Origin: Treponema sp. UBA937
GTDB taxonomy: Bacteria; Spirochaetota; Spirochaetia; Treponematales; Breznakiellaceae
Assembly: GCA_002293455.1 (NCBI GenBank)
Contig: DBDH01000009.1
Coordinates: forward strand, 57,524 to 91,364
Direction of reading: 5' to 3'
DNA length: 33,841 nt
Both the position numbers and the translations under genes were made by a program. The first letter of the stretch is position 1; each line of letters starts with the position of its first letter. Positions 15,243-21,667 of this stretch are shown one piece after another. The notes beneath the pieces are model-generated. The model was not told where the DNA came from and made no database searches. It saw nothing but the letters and a program-made list of their open reading frames with translations.

Positions 15243-15836
15243 TCATTCTCCGGAAGGAGTTTCTCCGGCTTCCGCTTCTGCATTCGCTTCTGCGACCGCC
15301 TCGGCAACCGCTTCAGACTGTTCAACCGCGGCTTCTTCGTAGCGGCGGCGTTCCTTCTTTTGAGGAGCGGCTTTAGGTTCTTCTTTTATTGCTTGGCCCT
15401 GAACCACAACGTTAACTTCCGCGGAAGCGTTTTCGTAGAGCTTCACAATAACTTTATATTTTCCAACACTCTTAATACTATTGCCGGGAACTTCAATGCG
15501 TTTTCTTTCAATTTCGTAGCCCTGTTTTCCCAATTCTTCGGCAATGGTCTGGTTTGTCACGGCGCCGTACAGTTTTCCGTTAGGACCCGCGGGCATCGTC
15601 AAATTCAATTCGAGGGCCGCGAGCTTATCTTTCAATCCGGCCGCGTTCTGGCGTTTTTGGGCTTTCCGCGCATCAATTTCCGCCTGACGGGATTCAAACA
15701 GCTTCACGGTACGTTCGGTATACGGAAGGGCAATTCCTTTGGGAAAAAGATAATTCCGGGCATAGCCCCGCGCTACTTCCTTAACATCTCCCTCTTCTCC
15801 CAGAGGCGCCAAGTCTTTGTTCAAAATGACTTTCAT
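15243..15836 (-). CDS. rplI: 50S ribosomal protein L9 with extended C-terminus
   Basis: L9 binds 23S rRNA near the L1 stalk and helps keep reading frame. The start is ATG 15836 behind AAGGAG, because the protein then opens M-K-V-I-L-N-K-D-L-A-P-L-G, the family start; the upstream frame extension crosses the leader. G-Y-A-R-N-Y-L-F-P-K-G at about residues 23-33 is the L9 signature. The protein is 197 residues against about 150 usually. The surplus is a C-terminal tail (from about 150) rich in Glu, Ala and basic residues (K-K-E-R-R-R, then E-A-V-A-E-A-V-A-E-A). It has its own candidate promoter and a double-hairpin leader. Confidence 0.96.
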   Translation of the reverse strand: MKVILNKDLAPLGEEGDVKEVARGYARNYLFPKGIALPYTERTVKLFESRQAEIDARKAQKRQNAAGLKDKLAALELNLTMPAGPNGKLYGAVTNQTIAEELGKQGYEIERKRIEVPGNSIKSVGKYKVIVKLYENASAEVNVVVQGQAIKEEPKAAPQKKERRRYEEAAVEQSEAVAEAVAEANAEAEAGETPSGE

Positions 15837-15850
15837 AATCAAGCTCCTTT

Positions 15851-15882
15851 GCGGATGATTCCGCTTAGCGGGATTTTCCCGC
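15851..15882 (-). promoter_or_regulatory. Double hairpin in the rplI leader
   Basis: On the transcribed strand GCGGGA/TCCCGC (15882-15868, AAA loop) is followed by GCGGA/TCCGC (15864-15851, ATCA loop) and then directly by AAAGGAG. Predicted transcription would begin about 15882, so the mRNA may start with the first hairpin. Confidence 0.5.
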
Positions 15883-15888
15883 ATTACA

Positions 15889-15897
15889 ATTATATCA
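15889..15897 (-). promoter_or_regulatory. Extended -10 promoter for rplI-dnaB
   Basis: On the minus strand TGATATAAT (15897-15889) is a perfect extended -10. No good -35 is visible 17 bases upstream. It lies between the DUF2232 gene and rplI, giving these genes an internal promoter. Confidence 0.5.
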
Positions 15898-15926
15898 AAC
15901 AAACAAAAAGCACGAACGAGCCGTAC

Positions 15927-16955
15927 TCACACCCCCGGAGTAGAAGGCGGTTTATTTGTTTTAGGCGCCCTCAAGGGCACCCAATTTTCAAGAATACCAA
16001 GAACAGCCATAGCGGCAATAAAAAACAGAAACACGGTAAATCTGAAAATCATAAGGATGATAAACAAATTAAGCATAATTCTGAATCCCCTGGGGACACC
16101 GGGTCTGTTCAGAAAAAACGACACAATTCCCATGCCTTGGGCCGCGTATACCATAACACAAACAACAAAAACATTCCATGCCGCAATTTCAAGAATTTCA
16201 AATTTAAACTGCATAGAAAGCAATACCGCCAAAATTGACACAGAAAAAAGCCAAATAAACCACGCGTTGATCTTAAAAAAAGCCAATCCCGGCCCAGGCT
16301 TCACTCTGCGAAAAAGCCTTGCAATCATCATACTCACCTGTCTGCTGAACAAAAAGAACAGTAAAATTGAAACAAGACCGCCCCCGCGAAGAGCGAAAAA
16401 AATGATATTGTCAAGAATATTGGCCGGGGTAAGATATTTTCTTATGAGGGACTGTTCAACAACATCGCTCCCGATTTCCGCAAAAGGCATCAACGAAAGA
16501 ACGCTCTCCACATCATCCAAAAATGATTGATAAAACCCATCCTGCCGAAAAAGAGAATACATTATAGGAATATAGATCAACAACAGGATGGATGAACCAA
16601 GAATCAAGCGGAAGGAAGTTCTCAGTCTTAAGAAAGCCGGTCCCTTTACAGGAGGCGCGATAATCCACGCAAAAAAGACAGGCAAGAGCGCAAAAATCCC
16701 TGCCTGAGATACAATGTCAAGCAGATCAAAAGAAACGCTGCTATAAAAAATCACCAGGCTGAAAGCATAGATGACAATTGAAAAAGCCACAGAAACCCAG
16801 CAGGTCAAAGCCGAAAACATCAAACCAGCTATCCCGATAGGCAAAAGAGAGAAAAAATAAAATGAACTGAAATGATTACAAAGGACGCAGATTGAAGCGC
16901 AAACCACAGCGGGGAACAAAACCCCCGCCGGGTTTTTAGAAGAATATTCTTTCAC
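15927..16955 (-). CDS. DUF2232 (YybS-like) membrane protein
   Basis: The 342-residue protein is almost entirely hydrophobic segments, about eight or nine, with short charged loops, and ends in a Pro/Lys-rich cytoplasmic-type tail (P-K-T-N-K-P-P-S-T-P). Membrane proteins of the DUF2232/YybS type are often encoded between rpsR and rplI in Firmicutes and spirochaetes, which supports the assignment; their function is unknown. The start is GTG 16955, 12 bases after the rpsR stop, with no clear ribosome-binding site, so coupling to rpsR is likely. The next in-frame ATG is inside a membrane segment. Confidence 0.75.
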   Translation of the reverse strand: MKEYSSKNPAGVLFPAVVCASICVLCNHFSSFYFFSLLPIGIAGLMFSALTCWVSVAFSIVIYAFSLVIFYSSVSFDLLDIVSQAGIFALLPVFFAWIIAPPVKGPAFLRLRTSFRLILGSSILLLIYIPIMYSLFRQDGFYQSFLDDVESVLSLMPFAEIGSDVVEQSLIRKYLTPANILDNIIFFALRGGGLVSILLFFLFSRQVSMMIARLFRRVKPGPGLAFFKINAWFIWLFSVSILAVLLSMQFKFEILEIAAWNVFVVCVMVYAAQGMGIVSFFLNRPGVPRGFRIMLNLFIILMIFRFTVFLFFIAAMAVLGILENWVPLRAPKTNKPPSTPGV

Positions 16956-16967
16956 AAGAGAAGACGA

Positions 16968-17309
16968 TTAATCCGCTACAAAAGGCAGTAAGGCAATAAC
17001 ACGGGCCCTTTTGATAGCCAAAGCCAAAGCCCTTTGATGTTTTGCGCAGGTTCCGGTAATACGGCGGGGAAGGATCTTTCCCCTTTCGGTAATAAAACGG
17101 CGAAGCGCGTCACCGTCCTTATAATCGATTTTCATCTTTTGAGTACAGAAACGGCAAACCTTCTTCTTAAAGAAAACTTTTCCGCCTTTTCCGCCGCTCC
17201 GCCCGTTTTTTTCTTCGCCGTCACGGCCGATCATCCCGCTGTCCATTTGGATATTATCTATTTCCATATCCTGAGCGGCATTTTCTTCGGTATATTTTTC
17301 ATCTGACAT
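16968..17309 (-). CDS. rpsR: 30S ribosomal protein S18 with acidic N-terminal extension
   Basis: S18 pairs with S6 on the platform of the small subunit. The core begins near residue 45 (V-F-F-K-K-K-V-C-R-F-C) and includes D-Y-K-D, L-R-R-F-I-T-E-R-G-K-I-L-P-R-R-I-T-G-T-C and H-Q-R-A-L-A-L-A-I-K-R-A-R. Cys52, Cys55, Cys88 and His91 form a C-x2-C...C-x2-H set, so this is a zinc-binding type of S18. At 113 residues it exceeds the usual 75-90 because of a 43-residue N-terminal acidic then Gly/Lys-rich extension. The ATG at 17309 is immediately preceded by the tandem double-hairpin repeat. Confidence 0.96.
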   Translation of the reverse strand: MSDEKYTEENAAQDMEIDNIQMDSGMIGRDGEEKNGRSGGKGGKVFFKKKVCRFCTQKMKIDYKDGDALRRFITERGKILPRRITGTCAKHQRALALAIKRARVIALLPFVAD

Positions 17310-17317
17310 AATTAACC

Positions 17318-17436
17318 CCTATAATACGCCGCACAAGCGGCGAAATAAATCGAAGGCACCGCAATGCGGTGACGCTCCTATAATGCGCCGCACTAAGCGG
17401 CGAAGTAAATCGAAGGCACCGCAATGCGGTGACGCT
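17318..17436 (-). repeat. Tandem 59/60-base double-hairpin repeat between ssb and rpsR
   Basis: Two head-to-tail copies (17318-17376 and 17377-17436) differ by two A/G changes and one T insertion. Each contains two perfect hairpins: CGCCGC/GCGGCG around a 4- or 5-base loop, and CACCGC/GCGGTG around AAT. The array fills nearly all of the 152-base gap between ssb and rpsR. It resembles REP/BIME-type intergenic elements. No other copy was noticed in the window. Confidence 0.85.
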
Positions 17437-17461
17437 AACTTCTTAAATCCATCTGTATGCA

Positions 17462-17938
17462 TCAAAAGGGAATATCATCGGAAAAATGATCGTCCGTTAC
17501 TCCGCCGGTCCCGCTGTTTTGCGCCGGTCCCCGGTTTGCCTGCGTATCAGCGCCGGAGCTTCCCTGATAGGATCCTCCGCCCGCGCCGGAATTTCCATAA
17601 CCGGAACCGCCCGAATTTCCGCCGAGAAGCTGAATATTATTCGCTACTATTTCCACTTTTGACCTGTTTTGGCCGTCCTGTTCCCAGCGGTCCTGCCGGA
17701 GTTCTCCTTCAACCGCAATCTGTTTCCCTTTCTGCAAATATTGATTCAAGGATTCAGCCTGCCGTCCCCAGAGAACAACATCAAAAAAGTTTGCCTCGTC
17801 AACCCATTGGTCGCCGCTTTTCTTTCTGCGGTTTACCGCCACAGAAAACTTACAAACAGCCTGTCCGTTGGTAATATACTTAAACTCGGCATCCCGGGTG
17901 AGTCTTCCGATAATAATTACATGGTTAAGGTCGACCAT
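17462..17938 (-). CDS. ssb: Single-stranded DNA-binding protein
   Basis: SSB coats single-stranded DNA as a tetramer and recruits replication and repair proteins. The 158-residue protein has an N-terminal OB fold (residues 1-105: H-V-I-I-I-G-R-L-T-R-D-A-E, W-Q...F-D-V-V-L-W-G, G-K-Q-I-A-V-E-G-E-L). A Gly/Ser-rich linker (about 110-145) and the canonical acidic tip D-D-I-P-F follow; the tip is the docking peptide for partner proteins. AGGAAG precedes ATG 17938, eight bases after rpsF. The placement between rpsF and rpsR is the widespread bacterial arrangement. Confidence 0.97.
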   Translation of the reverse strand: MVDLNHVIIIGRLTRDAEFKYITNGQAVCKFSVAVNRRKKSGDQWVDEANFFDVVLWGRQAESLNQYLQKGKQIAVEGELRQDRWEQDGQNRSKVEIVANNIQLLGGNSGGSGYGNSGAGGGSYQGSSGADTQANRGPAQNSGTGGVTDDHFSDDIPF

Positions 17939-17946
17939 AGCACTTC

Positions 17947-18228
17947 CTATTCTTCGATATTCACAAAGAGATATTTAAGAAGATTGGCATTCAACTTGAA
18001 GGACCTGTCCAAAACAACGATTTTTTCCGGATCGGTCTTGATGGTAAACAAAACGTACTTGCCCCGTTTTCTTTTTTTGATTTCATAAGCCAAATCTCTA
18101 TCGCCGATTTCATCGGTTTTTTCGATAGTGACTCCGTTCTCATTAAGGTCGTTCAACAACTGTTCACGGCCTGATTTGTGCTGGTCATCTTCCAATGGGA
18201 AAATGACCGTCAATTCGTACTGACGCAT
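17947..18228 (-). CDS. rpsF: 30S ribosomal protein S6
   Basis: S6 forms a heterodimer with S18 on the platform of the small subunit. The 93-residue protein opens M-R-Q-Y-E-L-T-V-I-F-P, then shows the ferredoxin-like pattern with G-D-R-D-L-A-Y-E-I-K-K-R-K-R-G-K-Y-V-L-F, the family's most conserved strand. AAGGAGGG stands just before ATG 18228. It is the first gene of the rpsF-ssb-rpsR-...-dnaB transcript, with a good promoter at 18291-18319 and a leader containing complementary arms. Confidence 0.96.
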   Translation of the reverse strand: MRQYELTVIFPLEDDQHKSGREQLLNDLNENGVTIEKTDEIGDRDLAYEIKKRKRGKYVLFTIKTDPEKIVVLDRSFKLNANLLKYLFVNIEE

Positions 18229-18239
18229 GTGCCCTCCTT

Positions 18240-18275
18240 ACGGACATTGCTTGATGGTCCGTCTTAGAGACGGAC
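18240..18275 (-). promoter_or_regulatory. rpsF leader with competing arms (possible S6:S18 autoregulatory element)
   Basis: On the mRNA strand, GTCCGTCT (18275-18268) pairs exactly with AGACGGAC (18264-18257) over a CTA loop. The second arm can instead pair six bases with GTCCGT (18245-18240), which directly abuts the AAGGAGG ribosome-binding site. Leaders of rpsF bound by the S6:S18 complex are known in many bacteria; whether this one belongs to that class was not tested. Confidence 0.5.
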
Positions 18276-18290
18276 AAAGAGGATTTATCA

Positions 18291-18319
18291 ATTTTATTGG
18301 AAGTCGGAACTTTGGTCAA
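18291..18319 (-). promoter_or_regulatory. Sigma-70 promoter for the rpsF operon
   Basis: On the minus strand TTGACC (18319-18314) and TAAAAT (18296-18291) are separated by 17 bases; each matches consensus at five of six positions. Transcription would start near 18284, about nine bases before the leader hairpin. Confidence 0.65.
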
Positions 18320-18413
18320 GCATATAAAAAAGTGTAATAAAAGCAATAAAATCGAAAAAATGTCGATTTTTCCTCAAAAAAACATTGAAAACTCAATCAA
18401 ACTTTTTTAGACT

Positions 18414-18426
18414 CCCATAATATGGG
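18414..18426. repeat. 13-base palindrome in the divergent promoter region
   Basis: CCCATA, a central A and TATGGG form a perfect short inverted repeat. It lies 27 bases upstream of the acetyltransferase -35 and about 95 bases upstream of the rpsF -35, a plausible operator position. Confidence 0.3.
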
Positions 18427-18452
18427 TAGTAAATTTGCTAAGAATTGGTGTA

Positions 18453-18481
18453 TTTACAAAGTAGAGTACCGATGCTATAGT
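18453..18481 (+). promoter_or_regulatory. Sigma-70 promoter for the acetyltransferase gene
   Basis: TTTACA (18453-18458) and TATAGT (18476-18481) are separated by 17 bases; each matches consensus at five of six positions. Transcription would begin near 18488, 34 bases before the start codon. Confidence 0.6.
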
Positions 18482-18521
18482 CTAATAGCAGATAAAAATG
18501 AACTAAAAGGAGATTATTTTG

Positions 18522-19043
18522 ATGCAAACTGATGCCATTCTGCTGCGCTCCTTTCGTGATGAAGATATCGTATTGATGAAGCGCTGGCTTGAGACGCCGC
18601 ATGTCGCTTTATGGTACAAATATCCTCTCCATTGGCTGCGTGAAATTCAGGAACGGCACGGCAGTTTTTTCTTTCTCACACATTTTATCGCTGAATATAA
18701 GGGGGTTTCTATAGGTTTTTGTCAATATTATGACCGTTATTTTGCACAAGAGCATGAGATTTGGAATGACGGGTGCCGCAGCGCTGAAAATCAAGGCGAA
18801 GAATACAGCATCGATTATTTCATTGGAGAAGCGGAATATTTGCGCCGTGGATTCGGCAGGCAAATGATCAAACAAATAATAGAAAAAATATGGCAATTGG
18901 GAGTAAAAAAGATTATTGTCGAGCCGGAAAAAGAGAACGCCGCCGGGAACGGTGTTTTAGAATCATCCGGTTTTAAACGATCAGGAGACAATTATATCTT
19001 TGAAAATCCCAATATACCGGCAAAAGGAAGCGCGGAATTATGA
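18522..19043 (+). CDS. GNAT-family N-acetyltransferase, AAC(6')-like
   Basis: GNAT enzymes transfer acetyl from acetyl-CoA to an amine. The start is ATG 18522, nine bases after AGGAG; the TTG just before it adds one residue. The 173-residue protein has the acetyl-CoA loop R-R-G-F-G-R at 108-113, preceded by S-I-D-Y-F-I-G and followed by a helix and E-P-E-K-E-N-A-A-G-N-G-V-L-E-S-S-G-F-K, the usual GNAT motif B. The early W-L-E-T-P-H-V-A-L-W-Y and the overall layout resemble aminoglycoside 6'-N-acetyltransferases of the AAC(6')-Ib type, but the substrate cannot be told from sequence. The stop overlaps the next gene by four bases (ATGA). Confidence 0.88.
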   Translation: MQTDAILLRSFRDEDIVLMKRWLETPHVALWYKYPLHWLREIQERHGSFFFLTHFIAEYKGVSIGFCQYYDRYFAQEHEIWNDGCRSAENQGEEYSIDYFIGEAEYLRRGFGRQMIKQIIEKIWQLGVKKIIVEPEKENAAGNGVLESSGFKRSGDNYIFENPNIPAKGSAEL

Positions 19044-19489
19044 ATAAACGTATCAATTTTGAAGATAATACATTCATTCTTAACAATCGAATCAGAATGA
19101 TCGAAAACACTATCATTTTGGATGCCGATCCTGATCTTTTTCTGGAAAAAACCATAGAAGATATGGATTTCATCGATATAAGTTTGGCTTTTTTATTGGA
19201 AAGCCTAACGAAAAACGAAAAATTGATAGAAAGGAGCGCTCAATTTTACAATTTGATGGAAACCGAGACAAAATTTATGGAGATATTGGAAAAAATCACC
19301 CAAAGCACAGGATCTATTTCCACAGCGGAATTTCCCATCATCGTTGAAAAAATTGAGAATTTCCGGCTGCGTTCAGCCGGCAGACAGAATATTATTCAGG
19401 ATGCCGTCAATTCCTTGGATAATACCACCCAAGACCCCAACGTTGTATCGAGCGACGAATTAAATGCGCTTCTCAAGGATTTTTCATGA
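19040..19489 (+). CDS. Unknown helical protein with a FliM-like C-terminal tail
   Basis: I do not recognise the family. The 149-residue protein is acidic, rich in Leu, Ile, Asn and Glu, predicted largely helical, and has no signal peptide or membrane segment. Its last residues read S-S-D-E-L-N-A-L-L-K-D-F-S, resembling the short L-S-Q-D-E-I-D-A-L-L peptide that in FliM binds CheY; that resemblance may be chance. The start overlaps the acetyltransferase stop (ATGA) and its own stop overlaps the rsmD start (ATGA), so the three are one translational unit. Confidence 0.7.
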   Translation: MNKRINFEDNTFILNNRIRMIENTIILDADPDLFLEKTIEDMDFIDISLAFLLESLTKNEKLIERSAQFYNLMETETKFMEILEKITQSTGSISTAEFPIIVEKIENFRLRSAGRQNIIQDAVNSLDNTTQDPNVVSSDELNALLKDFS

Positions 19490-20016
19490 GAATTACAGGC
19501 GGAACATTATGCGGCAGGCAGGTTGAAGTACCGGACGGTGTTATTAGACCGGCAATGGACCGGATGAGAGAATCAATTTTTTCCATTTTGAAGGATTTGA
19601 CCGGGTTTTCTTTTTTAGATATTTTTTCAGGATCGGGAATTATAGCGTTGGAAGCGGCTTCCAGAGGGGCAAATCCTATAGAAGCTGTAGAAATGGATCC
19701 TATAAAGCGGAAAACCATCTTAAAAAACACCGCAATGTCGCCTGTAAGAATTCAATGCCGTTTTATGTCCGCCGAATTGTATGTCAAAAGAGCAAAAAAG
19801 TCTTTCAGTTATATTTTTTGTGATCCGCCTTTTCCCTATAAATTTAAATGGGAATTGGTTGAAAATATATCAAAATCTCCTTTGATGATTCCCGGCAGCC
19901 TTTTGATGATACATAGGCCAAGGGAAGATTATATTAAAGGTTCCTTTGAAAACTTGGAACTGGTTGACAATAGAGAATACGGCCGCTCAAATGTGGATTT
20001 CTTTCTAAAAAAGTAA
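19486..20016 (+). CDS. rsmD: 16S rRNA (guanine(966)-N2)-methyltransferase RsmD
   Basis: RsmD methylates G966 of 16S rRNA (E. coli numbering) using S-adenosylmethionine. The 176-residue protein starts M-R-I-T-G-G-T-L-C-G-R, the RsmD N-terminus, then R-P-A-M-D-R-M-R-E-S-I-F at residues 21-32, which is strongly conserved in the family. The SAM loop is F-L-D-I-F-S-G-S-G (43-51) and the catalytic motif is D-P-P-F at 113-116 (D-P-P-Y in most). Length is normal. It is the last gene of the GNAT-unknown-rsmD unit. Confidence 0.93.
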   Translation: MRITGGTLCGRQVEVPDGVIRPAMDRMRESIFSILKDLTGFSFLDIFSGSGIIALEAASRGANPIEAVEMDPIKRKTILKNTAMSPVRIQCRFMSAELYVKRAKKSFSYIFCDPPFPYKFKWELVENISKSPLMIPGSLLMIHRPREDYIKGSFENLELVDNREYGRSNVDFFLKK

Positions 20017-20046
20017 TGTTTTAGGGGAATTTTAGGGTTTTCCCTA

Positions 20047-20075
20047 TTCACAAAGATAACTCTTTTAGTTATATT
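20047..20075 (+). promoter_or_regulatory. Sigma-70 promoter for the TPR-rlmN genes
   Basis: TTCACA (20047-20052) and TATATT (20070-20075) are separated by 17 bases; each has five of six consensus bases. A small stem, TAGGG/CCCTA around TTTT, just upstream may end the previous transcript. Predicted transcription start is near 20082. Confidence 0.5.
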
Positions 20076-20172
20076 CTAGGGAGTATTGGAAAATAACTAT
20101 ACTTTTAAGTAATCTTGCGGCATGACTTTTTGTACTCTGTTGTTTGTTTCCTTTATTTGCAAGTTTATAGAT

Positions 20173-20517
20173 ATGAGCGAAAAGAATGTATTTGACCGTT
20201 TTAACGGCCAGGAAGCATTTATAAAAACCACTCGGCGGCCGCATGTTGAAAGCGGTCAGAAAGCCGCGCTCAATCGCAAAGGGAATGTGTTATTTAATTC
20301 CGGAGACATCGAAGGAGCCCGCCGGATTTTCCTTACCACTGGATATACAGACGGTCTGGTGAGAGTGGGCGATTTTTATAAATCTCAAGGAAGAGATTTA
20401 GATGCTTTACGTATGTATTGGATTGCGCCGGATAAAAAAAAATGCGAGCCGATTTTTGAGAAATTATCGGTTTTGATTAGATCATTAATAAACAAAGAGG
20501 ATCAATTTCATGAGTGA
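20173..20517 (+). CDS. Small TPR-like protein of unknown function
   Basis: From ATG 20173 the protein is 114 residues. The same frame is open from ATG 20122, but the added 17 residues are hydrophobic and unlike the body, and neither start has a strong ribosome-binding site. The body is helical, with a TPR-like pair around residues 28-75: A-A-L-N-R-K-G-N-V-L-F-N-S-G-D-I-E-G-A-R-R-I-F, then V-G-D-F-Y-K-S-Q-G-R-D-L-D-A-L-R-M-Y. Helix spacing and the Gly/Ala positions match TPR patterns. It overlaps the next gene, a long TPR protein, by eight bases, so the two are probably made together and may interact. Confidence 0.7.
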   Translation: MSEKNVFDRFNGQEAFIKTTRRPHVESGQKAALNRKGNVLFNSGDIEGARRIFLTTGYTDGLVRVGDFYKSQGRDLDALRMYWIAPDKKKCEPIFEKLSVLIRSLINKEDQFHE

Positions 20518-21667
20518 TGGAGCGGTTAGAATCACTGATTCTTTGGAAGATGCGGCGTTGCTGTCATCTACAGAAAGGAATAATGAAGCTTCGGAAGTTT
20601 CGGAATTATCAAAAAAGGGGTATCAACTCCTAAAAGAAAATAAAACAAACGATGCTATCGAATGCTTTCATAAAATCCTGGACGCGGATGAGGATAATAA
20701 TTATGCATTGGTTGGACTTGGCGATGCGTCCAGAAAGCGCGGCGCTTTTAAGGACGCGGTCGAATATTATAAAACTTGTTTGTCTCATCATCCCGGGAAT
20801 AATTATGCCCTGTTCGGTCTCGCTGATTGTTACAAGGCCTTAAATCAATACCAAAAAGCTATCGAAATATGGGAACAATATCTGCTCCATGATGACAGAA
20901 ATATCACCGTTTTAACGCGCGTTGCCGATGCTTACCGGAAAGTTCGGGAGTTTAAGAAATCAAAGGCTGTGTATTTGCGGGTCCTGGAAATGGAAGAAGA
21001 TAATCCCTATGCTATTATTGGGCTTGGACATCTTCATTATGATTTTAAGGAATATCGTGATGCCCTGTACTATTGGGGAAAAATGCTCGATACGAATAAA
21101 AAGGGCATTATCGATATCCGTGTGCTGACGTCTATTGGAAATTGTCATCGAAAATTGAAGAGCTTTGACCAGGGCGTTCAGTATTTTGAAGACGCGCTGG
21201 TAATGGACCGCAGTAACTTTTATGCTCTCTTTGGATTGGCGGATTGTTACCGGGGAATGAATCAGCAATACCGGTCCTTGGAATTCTGGAACAAAATTCT
21301 TGAACAGGATCCCCGAAACAAGGTCATTTTAACCCGCGCGGGAGACGCTTATCGGAATCTTAATGAATATGACAAGGCTGTCGAATATTACCAGAGAGCT
21401 TTGAATATTGAATTTGATACTTATGCTGTTTTGGGGCTCGCTGTAGTCGCAAAATCACAGGGTAAATATAACGAAGCGGCGGAATCGCTCCGGCGGCTTA
21501 TTCAGCAGGATCCGAAAAATTACCGGCTTTATATGGAACTGGCAGATTGTTACGTCAAAATGGGCGAAAAACAAAAAGCGATAGACATGTTGGGAGAATT
21601 CCAATCCTTGGGTGTCCGCAATAATTCTGTTTCGGAGTATTTGGACAAACTTAAAGATTCAAAATGA
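20510..21667 (+). CDS. Tetratricopeptide-repeat protein
   Basis: The 385-residue protein is built of about nine TPR units from residue 30 to 375. Examples are G-Y-Q-L-L-K-E-N-K-T-N-D-A-I-E-C-F, then N-Y-A-L-V-G-L-G-D-A-S-R-K-R-G-A-F-K-D-A-V-E-Y-Y, and several N-x-Y-A-L-F-G-L-A-D-C-Y units. TPR solenoids bind short peptides of partner proteins. The first 30 residues are Ser/Glu-rich without a signal peptide, so it is likely cytoplasmic. AGAGGA lies before ATG 20510. The stop overlaps the rlmN start (ATGA). The several near-identical Y-A-L-F-G-L-A-D-C-Y units suggest recent internal duplication. Confidence 0.88.
   Translation: MSDGAVRITDSLEDAALLSSTERNNEASEVSELSKKGYQLLKENKTNDAIECFHKILDADEDNNYALVGLGDASRKRGAFKDAVEYYKTCLSHHPGNNYALFGLADCYKALNQYQKAIEIWEQYLLHDDRNITVLTRVADAYRKVREFKKSKAVYLRVLEMEEDNPYAIIGLGHLHYDFKEYRDALYYWGKMLDTNKKGIIDIRVLTSIGNCHRKLKSFDQGVQYFEDALVMDRSNFYALFGLADCYRGMNQQYRSLEFWNKILEQDPRNKVILTRAGDAYRNLNEYDKAVEYYQRALNIEFDTYAVLGLAVVAKSQGKYNEAAESLRRLIQQDPKNYRLYMELADCYVKMGEKQKAIDMLGEFQSLGVRNNSVSEYLDKLKDSK

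Noticed and set aside
15240..16238. A 332-codon plus-strand frame across rplI and the DUF2232 gene
   Set aside because: It runs antisense to rplI and the end of the membrane-protein gene; composition is Phe/Arg-rich and meaningless.
17318..17436. CRISPR or riboswitch
   Set aside because: Only two adjoining copies with no unique spacers exist, and the sequence matches no riboswitch class I know; a REP-like repeat fits better.
18348..18370. AAAATCGA/TCGATTTT inverted repeat as a terminator between the divergent promoters
   Set aside because: The stem is A-T rich and lies upstream of both promoters with no transcript expected to end there; it may be simple A/T-rich sequence.
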